From positions 1-64,000 of the forward strand of contig JADLFO010000102.1 of NCBI GenBank assembly GCA_020845455.1: a stretch of 64,000 bases of DNA. The letters are read 5' to 3'. The notes below the pieces were generated by a model. That model had not been told where the DNA came from, did not search any database, and was given only the letters and a program-made list of their open reading frames with translations. Each line of letters opens with the position of its first letter. The first letter of the stretch is position 1. This DNA is from Caldilineaceae bacterium. GTDB lineage: Bacteria > Chloroflexota > Anaerolineae > Caldilineales > Caldilineaceae. This document shows, in pieces, positions 53,353 through 64,000 of this stretch. The translations under genes and the position numbers were made by a program.

Positions 53353-56300
53353 ATGCTCCCCAAGATACGCATCTCTACCTTTGGCACCCTCCAGGTCTTG
53401 CGCGGTGATCATGCAGTCACCGAAAGCGACTGGCATACACGCCAAGCGCGGCAACTGCTCAAGATCCTCCTGACCGAACGCCCGCGCCCGGTCTCATCGG
53501 ATCGTCTAATTGAAATTCTTTGGCCCAACAGCACGCCGGAGGCGGCGGCTACCACCCTGCGCAGCGCCATCAACGCCCTGAGAAATGTGTTGGAGCCGGA
53601 ACGGCCCAACCGCGCCCCTTCGCGCTATATCATTACCCAGGCGCCGGGCTACGCCTTTCATCTACATCCGGACATATGGTTAGACGTAGAACTCTTCGAA
53701 AAGGAACTCGAATCTGCGCGCCATGCCGAAAATCCGGAGCAGCGCTATCGCCACCTCGATAGCGCTGCCGCGCTCTATCACGACGACTATCTGATCAGCG
53801 ACCCCTATGCCGACTGGGTGCAGAATGAGCGCGAACGGCTGCAAGAACTCTATTTCAATGCCCTGCTGCAAGTGGCCGAACTGCAGGCCGCCAACGGCGA
53901 TTTTGTCGCCGCCATCGCCTCCTGCCGCCAAGTGCTGGCGCGCGACGAAGTGCGCGAAAACGCCTATCAGGCGCTGATGCGCTATCAAGCCGAGTCGGGC
54001 GACAGCGCCGCCGCACTGCTCACCTTTGAACGCTGCCGCAATGTGCTCTCCGAAGAGTTAGGCGCAGACCCCAGCCCGATGACCCAACTGCTGCATCAAC
54101 GCATCCTCAACGGCGAGATCGAGCCGCCGATCGAGCCGCTGGGCTATCCCCAGCGCAGCCTGGGCATCGAGCCGGTTGGGCTGGGACACAGCCGCGGCCG
54201 CGCCCCCGGCAGCGATGCGTTTGTGCCGCAGCGCACCCTGCTGCCGGTGGTGGACAACCATTTCCTCGAGATTTTTGTGGGCCGCGAGGCCGAGGTAGCG
54301 CTGCTCGAAGACCGCCTGACGCGCGCCCTGCACGGCCAGGGGGATGTCGTCGTCTTGGCAGGCGAGGCGGGCGTGGGCAAGACGCGCTTGGCCTACCCGG
54401 TTCTGCAACAGGCCACCGCCGCCAATGCCACCGTCCTCAGCGTCACCTGCCGCCCGCTGGAGCAGCAGTTGCCCTTTGCCCCGCTGGCCGATCTGCTGGG
54501 CCGCTATCTGCACAGTCTGCCCGAAGGCGCGCTGCAGACGCTGCCCGCCGCCAGCCTCACCCAGCTTGCCCAGATCATCCCCAGCCTGCAAGATCGGCTG
54601 CCGGGGCTGCCGCAGCCCTCGCTCGAAGGCGTCATCGGAGCCGACGAGAACCGCCAACGGCTGATCGACGGCGTGGTCGGCTTTCTGACCGCGCTGGCGC
54701 GGCTGCGCCCGCTGGTACTCTTTGTAGACGATCTACACTGGGCCGACTATGACACGCTGGCGGTGCTGGGCCGCCTGATCCAGCGCGTGGGCGATGTCGC
54801 GCTCTTGGTCATGCTCGCCTATCGCACTGACGACCTGGCCGAAAACGAAGACTTGAGCACCCTGCTCCACGACCTGCGCCGCCACCAGGAGCATAAGCTG
54901 GTCCAGGTCGAACGGCTGCGCCCCCACCATGTGCGCGATATTGTCTATCTGCTGCTGCGCCCCTATCAGGCGCGCGCCGGGGTCGAACTGGCGGACGCGC
55001 TCTTTGCGGCCACGCAAGGCAATGCGCTCTTTGTAACCGAAGCGGTGCGCGATCTGCTGGAGCGCCAGTCGGCGCGCGAAGCGCCGCGCACAGGTGCGGG
55101 TGAACTCGGCGGCGGCCTGCAACTGCCCTTGCGCCGCAACCGCCGCGTGCAGGAAGTCATCTTGGAACGCATCCAACGGCTGCCTGCCGCAGCGCAAGAA
55201 CTGCTGCAGTTGGCCGCCGTCTTGGGCCGCGATTTCAGCCTCGACCTGCTCGAAACCATCGCGCCCGCCGACCCGGTGGAGAGTCTGCAAGTCTTGCTGG
55301 AGCGCAAATTTCTGGTGGAGCGCCCCGACGGGCGCATCGACTTCAGCCATCAGATCGTGCGCCAAGTGGCCTATGACAGCATCAACGCGCTGCAGCGTCG
55401 CCGCCTCCACCTGCGCATCGCCCAGGCGCTCGAAAGTCAGCGCCAGGCCGAAGAGCAGCCGCGCGAGATGGCCTTTCACTACAGCCGGGCCGGGCGCAGC
55501 GCCCAACAGCCCTTTGCCTATTACAGCGTCCTTGCCGGGGAGAGGCTGCTGCGCACGTTGGGGTTCCGCCAGGCCGTGGTGCATTTTGACGATGCGCTGG
55601 CCGTGCTCGAAACGCAGCCCGGCAGCCCGCCGGAGTTGATCCGCCGCGCCCTCTTGGGCCGTGGGCTGGCCTTTGAAAGCCTGCTCGACCCCGACGGCGT
55701 TTCCGACACCTATCGGCGGCTGCAAACCTGGGCCGCCGCCCAGGGCGACCGCACCCTGGTGCTGACAACACACAGCCGCTTCACGTCGATGTTGACGCTG
55801 TTGGGCCGCCAGCGCGAGAGCAACCAGCTCTTGGCCGAATTGGTCGAGGCGCTGGCGCAGACCGAGGGCAGCGCCGTCCAATCGCAGGTGATGGCCGACC
55901 TGCTGGCGCGCCGCCGCCTTATCTATCAAGAGGACCGGCCGGAACTGGACGCGACCCCCGGTGTGATCCCTGGCGAAGCAGCCGGCGAGACCTGGACGCT
56001 CTACACGCCGCCGCCGCCCGCGGTTCCCGACCCGGTACAAGACCTGCTGCAAGTGCTGGAGCCGGTCTATGCCGTGCTGCCGTTGTTTGACTATGGCTGG
56101 ACGCTCTTGGTGCAGGGGCAGTTGGGCGAGGCCACCCAGTGTCTCAACGCCGTGGTCGACCTCGCCAGCGAGACGGCGCAGCCCTCCTTTGCCAGCACGG
56201 CCTATCACCAGTTGGCCGTGACCGCACGCATCTTGGGCGACTTGGAGCAGAGCCAGGCGCTCAACGACCGCAGCGTCGCCATCAACCGCGAAGTCGCCGG

Positions 56301-56868
56301 GACCGCAGGCGAGTTGGCGAGCATGTGGCCGCGCATCTCCAGCGCCTTTCTCTCGATCCAAGCCAACCGGCTGGACGAGGCCGAACGGCGGCTGCGCCGC
56401 GTGGTCACCTTCCTCGACGGGCGCAACGCCTTTCACAACTATCGCCAGAGCGCCAACATTGGGCTGGGGCTGGTCGCCCTGGCGCGCGGCCAATTGAGCC
56501 AGGCCCAAGAGCTACTAGAGATTGCCGGCGCAGACCCGGTCAACCTCTATCCCTACACCCATGTACGCGCCCTGCTGGGGCTGGCGCGCATCGGCCATCT
56601 GCGCGGCGACGCCGCCGCCTGCGCGCAGCTGCTGCGCCGTGCCCTGCGCTTTGCCGGTCGGCGCAGCCTCTTGGAAGAGTATATTGAAACCGTGCTGGAG
56701 ATCGTCCATATTCAGCCACCCGGTGCGCCCACAGCGGAACTGATCCGCTCCGTGCTCAACTATGTGGAATCGATCGGGCTGGACGCCTCGATCACAGTGC
56801 TGCGCCATGCCCTGGTCGAAAGCGACCGGCGCAGCATCTCTCTCAAACAGCCCCAGGACCGGCCCTAG
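53353..56868 (+). CDS. BTAD/SARP-type transcriptional regulator with AAA (ORC/MalT-like) ATPase and TPR region
   Basis: N-term IRISTFGTLQVLRGDHAVTESDWHTRQARQLLKILLTERPRPVSSDRLIEILWP; Walker A LAGEAGVGKTRLAYPVLQ; Walker B PLVLFVDDLHWAD. Start could be 53281. Confidence 0.9.
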   Translation: MLPKIRISTFGTLQVLRGDHAVTESDWHTRQARQLLKILLTERPRPVSSDRLIEILWPNSTPEAAATTLRSAINALRNVLEPERPNRAPSRYIITQAPGYAFHLHPDIWLDVELFEKELESARHAENPEQRYRHLDSAAALYHDDYLISDPYADWVQNERERLQELYFNALLQVAELQAANGDFVAAIASCRQVLARDEVRENAYQALMRYQAESGDSAAALLTFERCRNVLSEELGADPSPMTQLLHQRILNGEIEPPIEPLGYPQRSLGIEPVGLGHSRGRAPGSDAFVPQRTLLPVVDNHFLEIFVGREAEVALLEDRLTRALHGQGDVVVLAGEAGVGKTRLAYPVLQQATAANATVLSVTCRPLEQQLPFAPLADLLGRYLHSLPEGALQTLPAASLTQLAQIIPSLQDRLPGLPQPSLEGVIGADENRQRLIDGVVGFLTALARLRPLVLFVDDLHWADYDTLAVLGRLIQRVGDVALLVMLAYRTDDLAENEDLSTLLHDLRRHQEHKLVQVERLRPHHVRDIVYLLLRPYQARAGVELADALFAATQGNALFVTEAVRDLLERQSAREAPRTGAGELGGGLQLPLRRNRRVQEVILERIQRLPAAAQELLQLAAVLGRDFSLDLLETIAPADPVESLQVLLERKFLVERPDGRIDFSHQIVRQVAYDSINALQRRRLHLRIAQALESQRQAEEQPREMAFHYSRAGRSAQQPFAYYSVLAGERLLRTLGFRQAVVHFDDALAVLETQPGSPPELIRRALLGRGLAFESLLDPDGVSDTYRRLQTWAAAQGDRTLVLTTHSRFTSMLTLLGRQRESNQLLAELVEALAQTEGSAVQSQVMADLLARRRLIYQEDRPELDATPGVIPGEAAGETWTLYTPPPPAVPDPVQDLLQVLEPVYAVLPLFDYGWTLLVQGQLGEATQCLNAVVDLASETAQPSFASTAYHQLAVTARILGDLEQSQALNDRSVAINREVAGTAGELASMWPRISSAFLSIQANRLDEAERRLRRVVTFLDGRNAFHNYRQSANIGLGLVALARGQLSQAQELLEIAGADPVNLYPYTHVRALLGLARIGHLRGDAAACAQLLRRALRFAGRRSLLEEYIETVLEIVHIQPPGAPTAELIRSVLNYVESIGLDASITVLRHALVESDRRSISLKQPQDRP

Positions 56869-57044
56869 GCTTTCTGCTTTCTCTTCCCGTTGCGCCCTTT
56901 GCGGTTCACCTTCCGACAAACTCACCGCTTGCGTGAATCGACCCCAGACGCGCCCGGACGCTCGTCTGGATAGACGAGCGTCCGGCTTGCAGGTTCGCAA
57001 CCAGGATGTCAAATCAGTGAGGCGGGCTACAAGATGGTCATAGC

Positions 57045-58175
57045 CTAGCGGCGGATGCCTTCCCAAGTCACGCTGATCTGCGCGTCCTCGGCCTCTTCGT
57101 AATACTCCACCGCCAGCTTATGCGTGCCCTCGCGCAGAAAGATCTCCCCCTTGTATTCGATCGCGGGCTGAATCTTCCAGCCGTCGATGATCAGTTGGTC
57201 GTCTACATAGACACGCACGCCGTCATCCGCCACGGCGGTGAAGCGATACCACCCGTCTTTGAAGTACTCCAGCTTTTCCCAACGGACGCTAAAACGGTCT
57301 TCGGGCATCCCATCAAAGGGGCGACCTGTATACCAGTTAAAGCGGATCTCCTTGTCCTGCCGCTCTTCCACGAACTCGCTGAAATACTTGTCCTTGAAAT
57401 AGGAGCCTTTCCAGAACTCGTCGCTTCCCATCGGACGCTTAGGGCCGCCGTCCTTGTCCTGCCCATGCTCCCGGTCACGGTCCATATCGCGATCCATATC
57501 ACGCGGCCGCTCTGGTCCGTCCATCGGGCGCTGTGGGCCGTCCATCGGCTGCTCTGGCTGCTCCATCATGGGTCGCTGCGGCCCCATCGGCTCTTCCATG
57601 GGCTGCTGCGGCTGTTCCATCACAGGCTTCTGCGGCTGCGGCATGGGCTGCACGGGTTGCACCGGCTGCGCTGGGCGCTGCGGTTCCATCGCAGGCTGCC
57701 CCTGGCCGGGGATGCACAGTTGTTGGCCTACATAGACCTCGTTGAGGTCATAAATGCCGTTGGCGCGCGCCAGCGTGTACTCGTCCAACCCATACGCCCA
57801 GGCGATGCCGGAGAGCGTTTCGCCGCGGCGCACCACATAACGCTCGGCGCACTGCGGACCGCCTGTGCCGGGGCCGTCCATCGGCATCCCCGTTTCAGCT
57901 TCGGGGATGATCAACTCTTGGCCCACGACGATTTTGTTGGGGTTGCGCAGATTGTTGGCCTGCATCAGCGCCTCGACGGTCACCCCATAGCGCATGGCGA
58001 TGGCCGACAGCATGTCGCCGGGGCGCACGGTGTAGACACGCACCCATTTTTCGCTGCCCGGCATCGCCTGTGCGGGGGAGGCCAGCGCGGCAGTAGGCAG
58101 CAGCAGACCCAGCAGCAGCCCCATCATCAACGCCCCACGCGCCGCCCAGCGTATGGCGGAACGGGATTTGCCCAT
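57045..58175 (-). CDS. secreted tandem LysM + proline-rich linker + PA14-like domain protein
   Basis: YTVRPGDMLSAIAMRYGVTVEALMQANN; YVVRRGETLSGIAWAYGLDEYTLARANG; PQ/PM-rich linker; C-term FKGSYF...DRFSVRWEKLEYFKDGWYRFTAVADDGVRVYVDDQLIIDGW (PA14). Start MGKSRSAIRW. Confidence 0.86.
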   Translation of the reverse strand: MGKSRSAIRWAARGALMMGLLLGLLLPTAALASPAQAMPGSEKWVRVYTVRPGDMLSAIAMRYGVTVEALMQANNLRNPNKIVVGQELIIPEAETGMPMDGPGTGGPQCAERYVVRRGETLSGIAWAYGLDEYTLARANGIYDLNEVYVGQQLCIPGQGQPAMEPQRPAQPVQPVQPMPQPQKPVMEQPQQPMEEPMGPQRPMMEQPEQPMDGPQRPMDGPERPRDMDRDMDRDREHGQDKDGGPKRPMGSDEFWKGSYFKDKYFSEFVEERQDKEIRFNWYTGRPFDGMPEDRFSVRWEKLEYFKDGWYRFTAVADDGVRVYVDDQLIIDGWKIQPAIEYKGEIFLREGTHKLAVEYYEEAEDAQISVTWEGIRR

Positions 58176-58190
58176 ATCGTACTCCTTTGC

Positions 58191-58235
58191 TTGCATGACC
58201 TCTGCTTGCACGACCTCTGCTTGCATAATCTCTGC
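58191..58235. repeat. three tandem 15-bp repeats upstream of LysM-PA14 gene
   Basis: TTGCATGACCTCTGC TTGCACGACCTCTGC TTGCATAATCTCTGC. Confidence 0.85.
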
Positions 58236-58401
58236 CGGCCAACCTCTTACCAGCGGCCAGGGCCGCATCGAGCCTGCCCCTTGCTGCGCCAGTTTATTAC
58301 AAAGACAGCTTACTATTAAGAAAGGACGCACGAACGGCCAAAAAGGTATGCCCGGCTTTGCACAGCCCGCCCCCAAGTCCAGCCGCCCAGATTTCAGCTG
58401 C

Positions 58402-59808
58402 CTATATCTCAAACGTGTTGCCGCGTTCGGGCATCACCACGCGACGAAAACCCGCGCTCTGCAGCTTGCCGGAGAAGACGCTCATCGGCGTCGGCTCACC
58501 ATGCACCAGGTAGATCGTCTGCAGCCGCTCGCGATCCAGCCCATCTACCCATTCCAACAGCTCACGCTGATCGGCGTGCGCGCTGTACCCTTCAATCGAC
58601 GTGACCTGGGCACGCACATCGTATTCTTCGCCAAAGATACGCACGCGGCGCGCGCCGTCTTTCAGCTTGCGCCCCAAGGTGTCCTGCGCCATGAAAGTGA
58701 CGAGCACGATCGTATTCTGCGGATACTCGATGTTGTTCTTCAGATGGTGCAGGATGCGCCCACTCTCGGCCATGCCGCTGGCGCTGATGATCACCGCCGG
58801 GCCGGGCATGGCGTTGAGCTGCTTACTGCGCCGCACCTCGCGCACATATTCCACATGGGCATAGTCAAAGGGGCTTTTGCGCTTGTCCTCCAACAAAAAC
58901 TCGCGCACATCCTCACGCCAGGCTTCCGGGTGCATCCGAAAGACGTCGGTAGCGTTCACTGCCAGCGGGCTGTCCACATAGACCGGCAGGTCGGGAATAT
59001 CGCCGTCGGCGTCCAGTTGATTGAGCGCGTAGACGATCTCTTGCGTGCGCCCCACGGCAAAGGCAGGGATGATCACCTTGCCCGAACGCCGCGACGTTTC
59101 GTTGATCACATTGCGCAGCGCGCGCCGCGCCCGCGCGCGGTCTTCATGCAGCTTGTCGCCATAGGTCGATTCCATGATCACAATATCCGCCTCATGGAAC
59201 CGCTCCGGGTCGTTCAAGAGCGCGCTGTTGTCGCGGCCGATATCGCCGCTGAAGGCCAGCCGCCACCGCTTGCCGCTGCTGTGTTCGTCGATCTCCAACA
59301 GGATATGCGCCGCGCCCAGAATGTGACCGGCGTTATAAAAGGTGAGCGTCACCCCATCGGCGATGAGGATGGGCCGATGCAGCCCCACGCCGATAAACTG
59401 GCCCAAACTGGCTTCGGCATCGGCGCGTGTATACAGCGGTTCGAGCGGCGGCTGTCGATCTTCAGCGCGCTTGCGGTTGACATACTCGATGTCCATCTCT
59501 TGAATATGGCCGCTGTCCATGAGCATATAGGCGCTCAGGTTGCGCGTGGCCGCCGTACACCAGATATTGCCCGTATATCTCTGTTTGACCAAGTTGGGCA
59601 GGTTGCCCGAATGGTCAATGTGGGCATGGCTCAACACCACGGCATGGATCGAGGAGGGTTCAAAGGGAAAGTGCAGGTTGCGCGCATAGGTCTCCTCACG
59701 GCGGCCTTGGAACATCCCGCATTCGAGCAGGATGCGTTGGCCGTTCACTTCGACCAGATGCATTGAGCCGGTCACTTCCTGCGCCGCGCCATAGAATGTA
59801 AGTCGCAT
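58402..59808 (-). CDS. MBL-fold beta-CASP metallohydrolase (RNase J/CPSF-like)
   Basis: [62 protein letters not shown]. Confidence 0.92.
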   Translation of the reverse strand: MRLTFYGAAQEVTGSMHLVEVNGQRILLECGMFQGRREETYARNLHFPFEPSSIHAVVLSHAHIDHSGNLPNLVKQRYTGNIWCTAATRNLSAYMLMDSGHIQEMDIEYVNRKRAEDRQPPLEPLYTRADAEASLGQFIGVGLHRPILIADGVTLTFYNAGHILGAAHILLEIDEHSSGKRWRLAFSGDIGRDNSALLNDPERFHEADIVIMESTYGDKLHEDRARARRALRNVINETSRRSGKVIIPAFAVGRTQEIVYALNQLDADGDIPDLPVYVDSPLAVNATDVFRMHPEAWREDVREFLLEDKRKSPFDYAHVEYVREVRRSKQLNAMPGPAVIISASGMAESGRILHHLKNNIEYPQNTIVLVTFMAQDTLGRKLKDGARRVRIFGEEYDVRAQVTSIEGYSAHADQRELLEWVDGLDRERLQTIYLVHGEPTPMSVFSGKLQSAGFRRVVMPERGNTFEI

Positions 59809-60057
59809 GAACTACCTCCAGTGAAATACACCCGGTCTGCCTCTTATCCGCCGGGGCGGAATAGCCCTCTGGTCTGGGGCGCACAGCCGCCCCATTGTAG
59901 GAGATTTCGCCAAAACGCTCAACCCACCCCGCGGCACATGACAGCCGCGCCGTTCTAGGGTACACTTGAACGAATTGTGTCGGCCCAAACACGCGGCACA
60001 TCACGAACTAATACGGATAGAGCAACCCAACAAAGCGACCGTATAAAGCGATTCGCT

Positions 60058-61770
60058 ATGACCCTGCCTGACCTCCTTGCCATTGCCCGCGGCGACCGGC
60101 CCGCCGATCTCATCCTCCACAACGGGCGCATCGTCAATGTCTTCTCCGGCGAGATCGAACAAGCCGACATTGCGCTGGCCGGCGACCGCATCGCCGGTAT
60201 TGGGCCAGGCTACCGCGCCGCGACCACGCTCGACCTGGCCGGCGCCTATGTAGTCCCCGGTCTGATCGATGCCCACGTCCATATCGAAAGCAGCCTCTGC
60301 ACCCCGCCCCACTTTGCGGCAGGCGTGCTGCCGCGCGGCGTCACCTGCGTGGTCGCCGACCCGCATGAGATCGCCAACGTGGCCGGCAAGGCGGGTATAC
60401 TCTACATGTTCCAAGCCGGCCGCGGGCTGCCGCTGACCGTGGTGCTGATGGCCTCCTCCTGTGTCCCGGCCACCCAGATGGAATCTAGCGGCGCGGCCCT
60501 GGATGCCGACGACCTGGCCGATCTGCTGGATGAAGGGGTCGTCCATGGGCTGGCCGAAGTCATGAACTACCCCAGCGTCGTGGCCGGTGATGCCGCCGTG
60601 TTATCCAAACTGGCCGCCTTTCGCCGCCGGCCCATCGACGGCCACGCGCCTCAACTGCTGGGACAGACGCTCAACGCCTATGTGGCGGCGGGCATCGGCA
60701 GCGAACATGAATGCACCAGCGTGGCCGAGGCCGCCGAAAAGCTGGCGCGCGGCATGATGATCCTGATCCGCGAGGCATCCAACGCGCGCAACCTGCACAC
60801 CTTGCTGCCGCTCATCACCCCCCGCAACGCGCGGCGCATCTGCTTCTGTACCGACGACCGCACCCCGGTGGACCTACAAGCGCAGGGCAGCATCGACTAT
60901 ATGCTGCGCCAAGCCATCGCCTATGGCATCTCGCCCATCGACGCCATCCGCATGGCGACGCTCAACAGCGCCGAATGGTTTGGCCTGCATGACCGAGGCG
61001 GTATCGCCCCTGGACGCATGGCCGACCTGCTGGTGGTGGACGACCTGCACGACTTCCGCCCGCGACAGGTCTTTGCACGCGGGCGATTGGTCGCTCAAGA
61101 CGGACAGCTTGTCGCCCCGCTGGAGATACCCAATGTCACCGGCGACGCCGTACACGGCTCGATCAAGGTCGATTGGCCGGCGGTCGACTGGCGCATCCCG
61201 GCGCGCGGCACGCAGGTGCGCGCCATCGGCGCGCAGGATGGGCAGTTGGTCACCGATCACCGCATCGTAGCGGCGTGCGTACAAGACGGCATCGCCCTGG
61301 CCGACCCCACGCGCGACCTGCTCAAGATCGCGGTGATCGAGCGGCATCATGGCCGCGGCTCGGTGGGGCTGGGTTTTATCCAAGGCTTTGGGCTGCGCCG
61401 CGGGGCCATTGCCGGAACGGTCGCCCATGACCATCACAACCTGATCGTGATTGGGGCCGGCGACGACGCCATGCAGACGGCTGCCCGCGCTGTCGCTGAG
61501 ATGGACGGCGGGCTGGCCGTGGTCGACGGCGAGCAAGTCACGGCGCGCCTGGCGCTGCCTGTCGCCGGGTTGATGAGCGACGCCCCCTTTGCCGAGGTCG
61601 CCGCCGGCTATGCGCGGCTGCTGGCCGCGGCCAGGGCTTTGGGCTGCCCGCTGCACGACCCTTTTATGGCGATGAGCTTTATGGGGCTGGAGGTGATCCC
61701 CCAACTCAAACTCACCGACCAAGGGCTGGTGGACGTAGAGAAGTTCGATTTCGTCGATCTATTTGTATAA
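60058..61770 (+). CDS. ade: adenine deaminase
   Basis: DLILHNGRIVNVFSGEIEQADIAL; VPGLIDAHVHIESSLCTPPHFA; GSEHECTSVAEAAEKLARGM; FCTDDRTP; VAHDHHNLIVIG. Confidence 0.95.
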   Translation: MTLPDLLAIARGDRPADLILHNGRIVNVFSGEIEQADIALAGDRIAGIGPGYRAATTLDLAGAYVVPGLIDAHVHIESSLCTPPHFAAGVLPRGVTCVVADPHEIANVAGKAGILYMFQAGRGLPLTVVLMASSCVPATQMESSGAALDADDLADLLDEGVVHGLAEVMNYPSVVAGDAAVLSKLAAFRRRPIDGHAPQLLGQTLNAYVAAGIGSEHECTSVAEAAEKLARGMMILIREASNARNLHTLLPLITPRNARRICFCTDDRTPVDLQAQGSIDYMLRQAIAYGISPIDAIRMATLNSAEWFGLHDRGGIAPGRMADLLVVDDLHDFRPRQVFARGRLVAQDGQLVAPLEIPNVTGDAVHGSIKVDWPAVDWRIPARGTQVRAIGAQDGQLVTDHRIVAACVQDGIALADPTRDLLKIAVIERHHGRGSVGLGFIQGFGLRRGAIAGTVAHDHHNLIVIGAGDDAMQTAARAVAEMDGGLAVVDGEQVTARLALPVAGLMSDAPFAEVAAGYARLLAAARALGCPLHDPFMAMSFMGLEVIPQLKLTDQGLVDVEKFDFVDLFV

Positions 61771-61813
61771 AACGCAAACGGTATAAAGCCGCTGCTTAAA
61801 AAGGACCTACGCC

Positions 61814-63010
61814 ATGTTTGAACAATTCACCCCTGCGCCGCCCGATGCCATCCTGGGGCTGACCGAGGCCTTTAAGAAAGACCCAAACCCGCGCAAGATC
61901 AATCTCGGCGTGGGCGTTTATAAGGACGAGGCCGGCAATACCCCCGTGCTGCGTACGGTGCGCAAGGCCGAAGAACGCATCTTGCAGACCGAAAAGACCA
62001 AGACCTATCTGCCCATCGAAGGCTCCCCCGTCTACGCCGCCGCCACCCAAGCGCTGCTCTTCGGCGCGGAGCATGAGGTCGTGCAGAGCAAGCGTGCGGC
62101 CACCGCCCAGGCCCCCGGCGGCACAGGCGCGCTGCGCGTCGCCGCCGACCTGATCCACAAACTCATGCCGGGGGCGCGCGTCTGGCTCAGCGACCCCACC
62201 TGGCCCAATCACCCCGGCATCTTCCAGGCCGCGGGGCTGCAGATCAAGACCTATCCCTATTTCGACGCCGCCGGCAACGGCGTGGCCTTCGACGCCATGC
62301 TGGCCGCACTGCGCGCGATCCCGTCCGGCGATGCCGTGCTGCTGCATGTCTGCTGCCACAACCCCACCGGCGTCGACCTGACACGCGAGCAGTGGCGCGC
62401 CGTGGCCGATGCCGTCGCCGAACGGGCGCTGCTCCCTATCCTCGACTTTGCCTATCAGGGCTTCGCCAACGGGCTGGCCGAAGATGCTACAGGGCTGCTC
62501 GAACTGGCGCGACCCGGCGCGGAACTGCTGGTCGCCAACTCCTATTCCAAGAATTTCGGGCTGTATGCCGAGCGCGTCGGCGCGCTGACCGTCATCGCCA
62601 AAGACGCGCAGAGCGCAGACACCATGCTCAGCCACGTCAAACAGGCGATCCGCGCCAACTTCTCCAACCCGCCGGTACACGGCAGCGCCATCGTCAGCAC
62701 GATCTTGAATGACCCGGCGCTGCGTCGCGAATGGGAAGATGAAGTGGCGGAGATGCGCGACCGCATCAACGCCATGCGCCATCTCTTTGTCGAAACGCTC
62801 AACGAAAAGGGCGTGCAGCGCGACTTCAGCTTTATCGCCCGCCAGCGCGGCATGTTCTCCTTCTCCGGGCTGACGCCGGAGCAGGTCAAGGCGCTGCGCG
62901 ACCGCTATGCCATCTACATCGTCGGCTCCGGGCGCATCAGCGTGGCGGGCATGACCGCAGACAGCATGGACTATCTCTGCTCTGCCATCGCCGACGTACT
63001 GGGCAACTAG
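61814..63010 (+). CDS. aspartate/aromatic amino acid aminotransferase
   Basis: KINLGVGVYKDEAGNTPVLRTVRKAE; CCHNPTGVDLTREQW; NSYSKNFGLYAERVGALT. Confidence 0.94.
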   Translation: MFEQFTPAPPDAILGLTEAFKKDPNPRKINLGVGVYKDEAGNTPVLRTVRKAEERILQTEKTKTYLPIEGSPVYAAATQALLFGAEHEVVQSKRAATAQAPGGTGALRVAADLIHKLMPGARVWLSDPTWPNHPGIFQAAGLQIKTYPYFDAAGNGVAFDAMLAALRAIPSGDAVLLHVCCHNPTGVDLTREQWRAVADAVAERALLPILDFAYQGFANGLAEDATGLLELARPGAELLVANSYSKNFGLYAERVGALTVIAKDAQSADTMLSHVKQAIRANFSNPPVHGSAIVSTILNDPALRREWEDEVAEMRDRINAMRHLFVETLNEKGVQRDFSFIARQRGMFSFSGLTPEQVKALRDRYAIYIVGSGRISVAGMTADSMDYLCSAIADVLGN

Positions 63011-63042
63011 GGTTGACAACGAGGAACTAGGGGACCTGACGC

Positions 63043-64000
<958 letters not shown>

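Noticed and set aside
54733-56508. 591-aa minus-strand ORF
   Set aside because: Antisense to the BTAD/AAA regulator; shadow ORF.
58153-59766. 537-aa plus-strand ORF
   Set aside because: Antisense to the beta-CASP hydrolase gene, which has full catalytic motifs.

Overview
High-GC, gene-dense bacterial chromosome segment. Protein content and style (many SH3b/LysM wall-binding proteins, BTAD/SARP ATPase regulator, PA14, fused GlyRS) look Chloroflexota-like (Caldilineae/Anaerolineae), but that placement is inference. About 45 protein genes are supported, plus one tRNA-Val(CAC) and many perfect or near-perfect dyads (terminators, one clear TetR-type operator). Most of the window is housekeeping: truD, an ArsA-like ATPase, menA, FKBP, sucA/sucB, ugd, an M16 pair, acpS, cutA, a metH-like/metF fusion, an S2P protease, fused glyQS, ade and aminotransferases. 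The most interesting accessory region is about 25.8-27.35 kb. It is a lower-GC island on the 3' side of tRNA-Val. It holds a two-gene overlapping pair that I read as a candidate phage-borne toxin/immunity module (C-terminal domain reminiscent of colicin D-type RNases). This is followed by a UUCG terminator and a phage scaffold-like gene interrupted by an in-frame TAG. Other notable items: a DsbB-cytochrome c fusion, a CPHC-thioredoxin/CcdA-like fusion, three tandem SH3b + clan GH-A hydrolase paralogues (one with an extra degenerate GH18-like module), a perfect 10+7+10 TetR operator, a DinB-like gene relic, and a candidate structured RNA at 37.85-38.08 kb. All homology statements come from reading translated sequence and motifs from memory; no searches were run.
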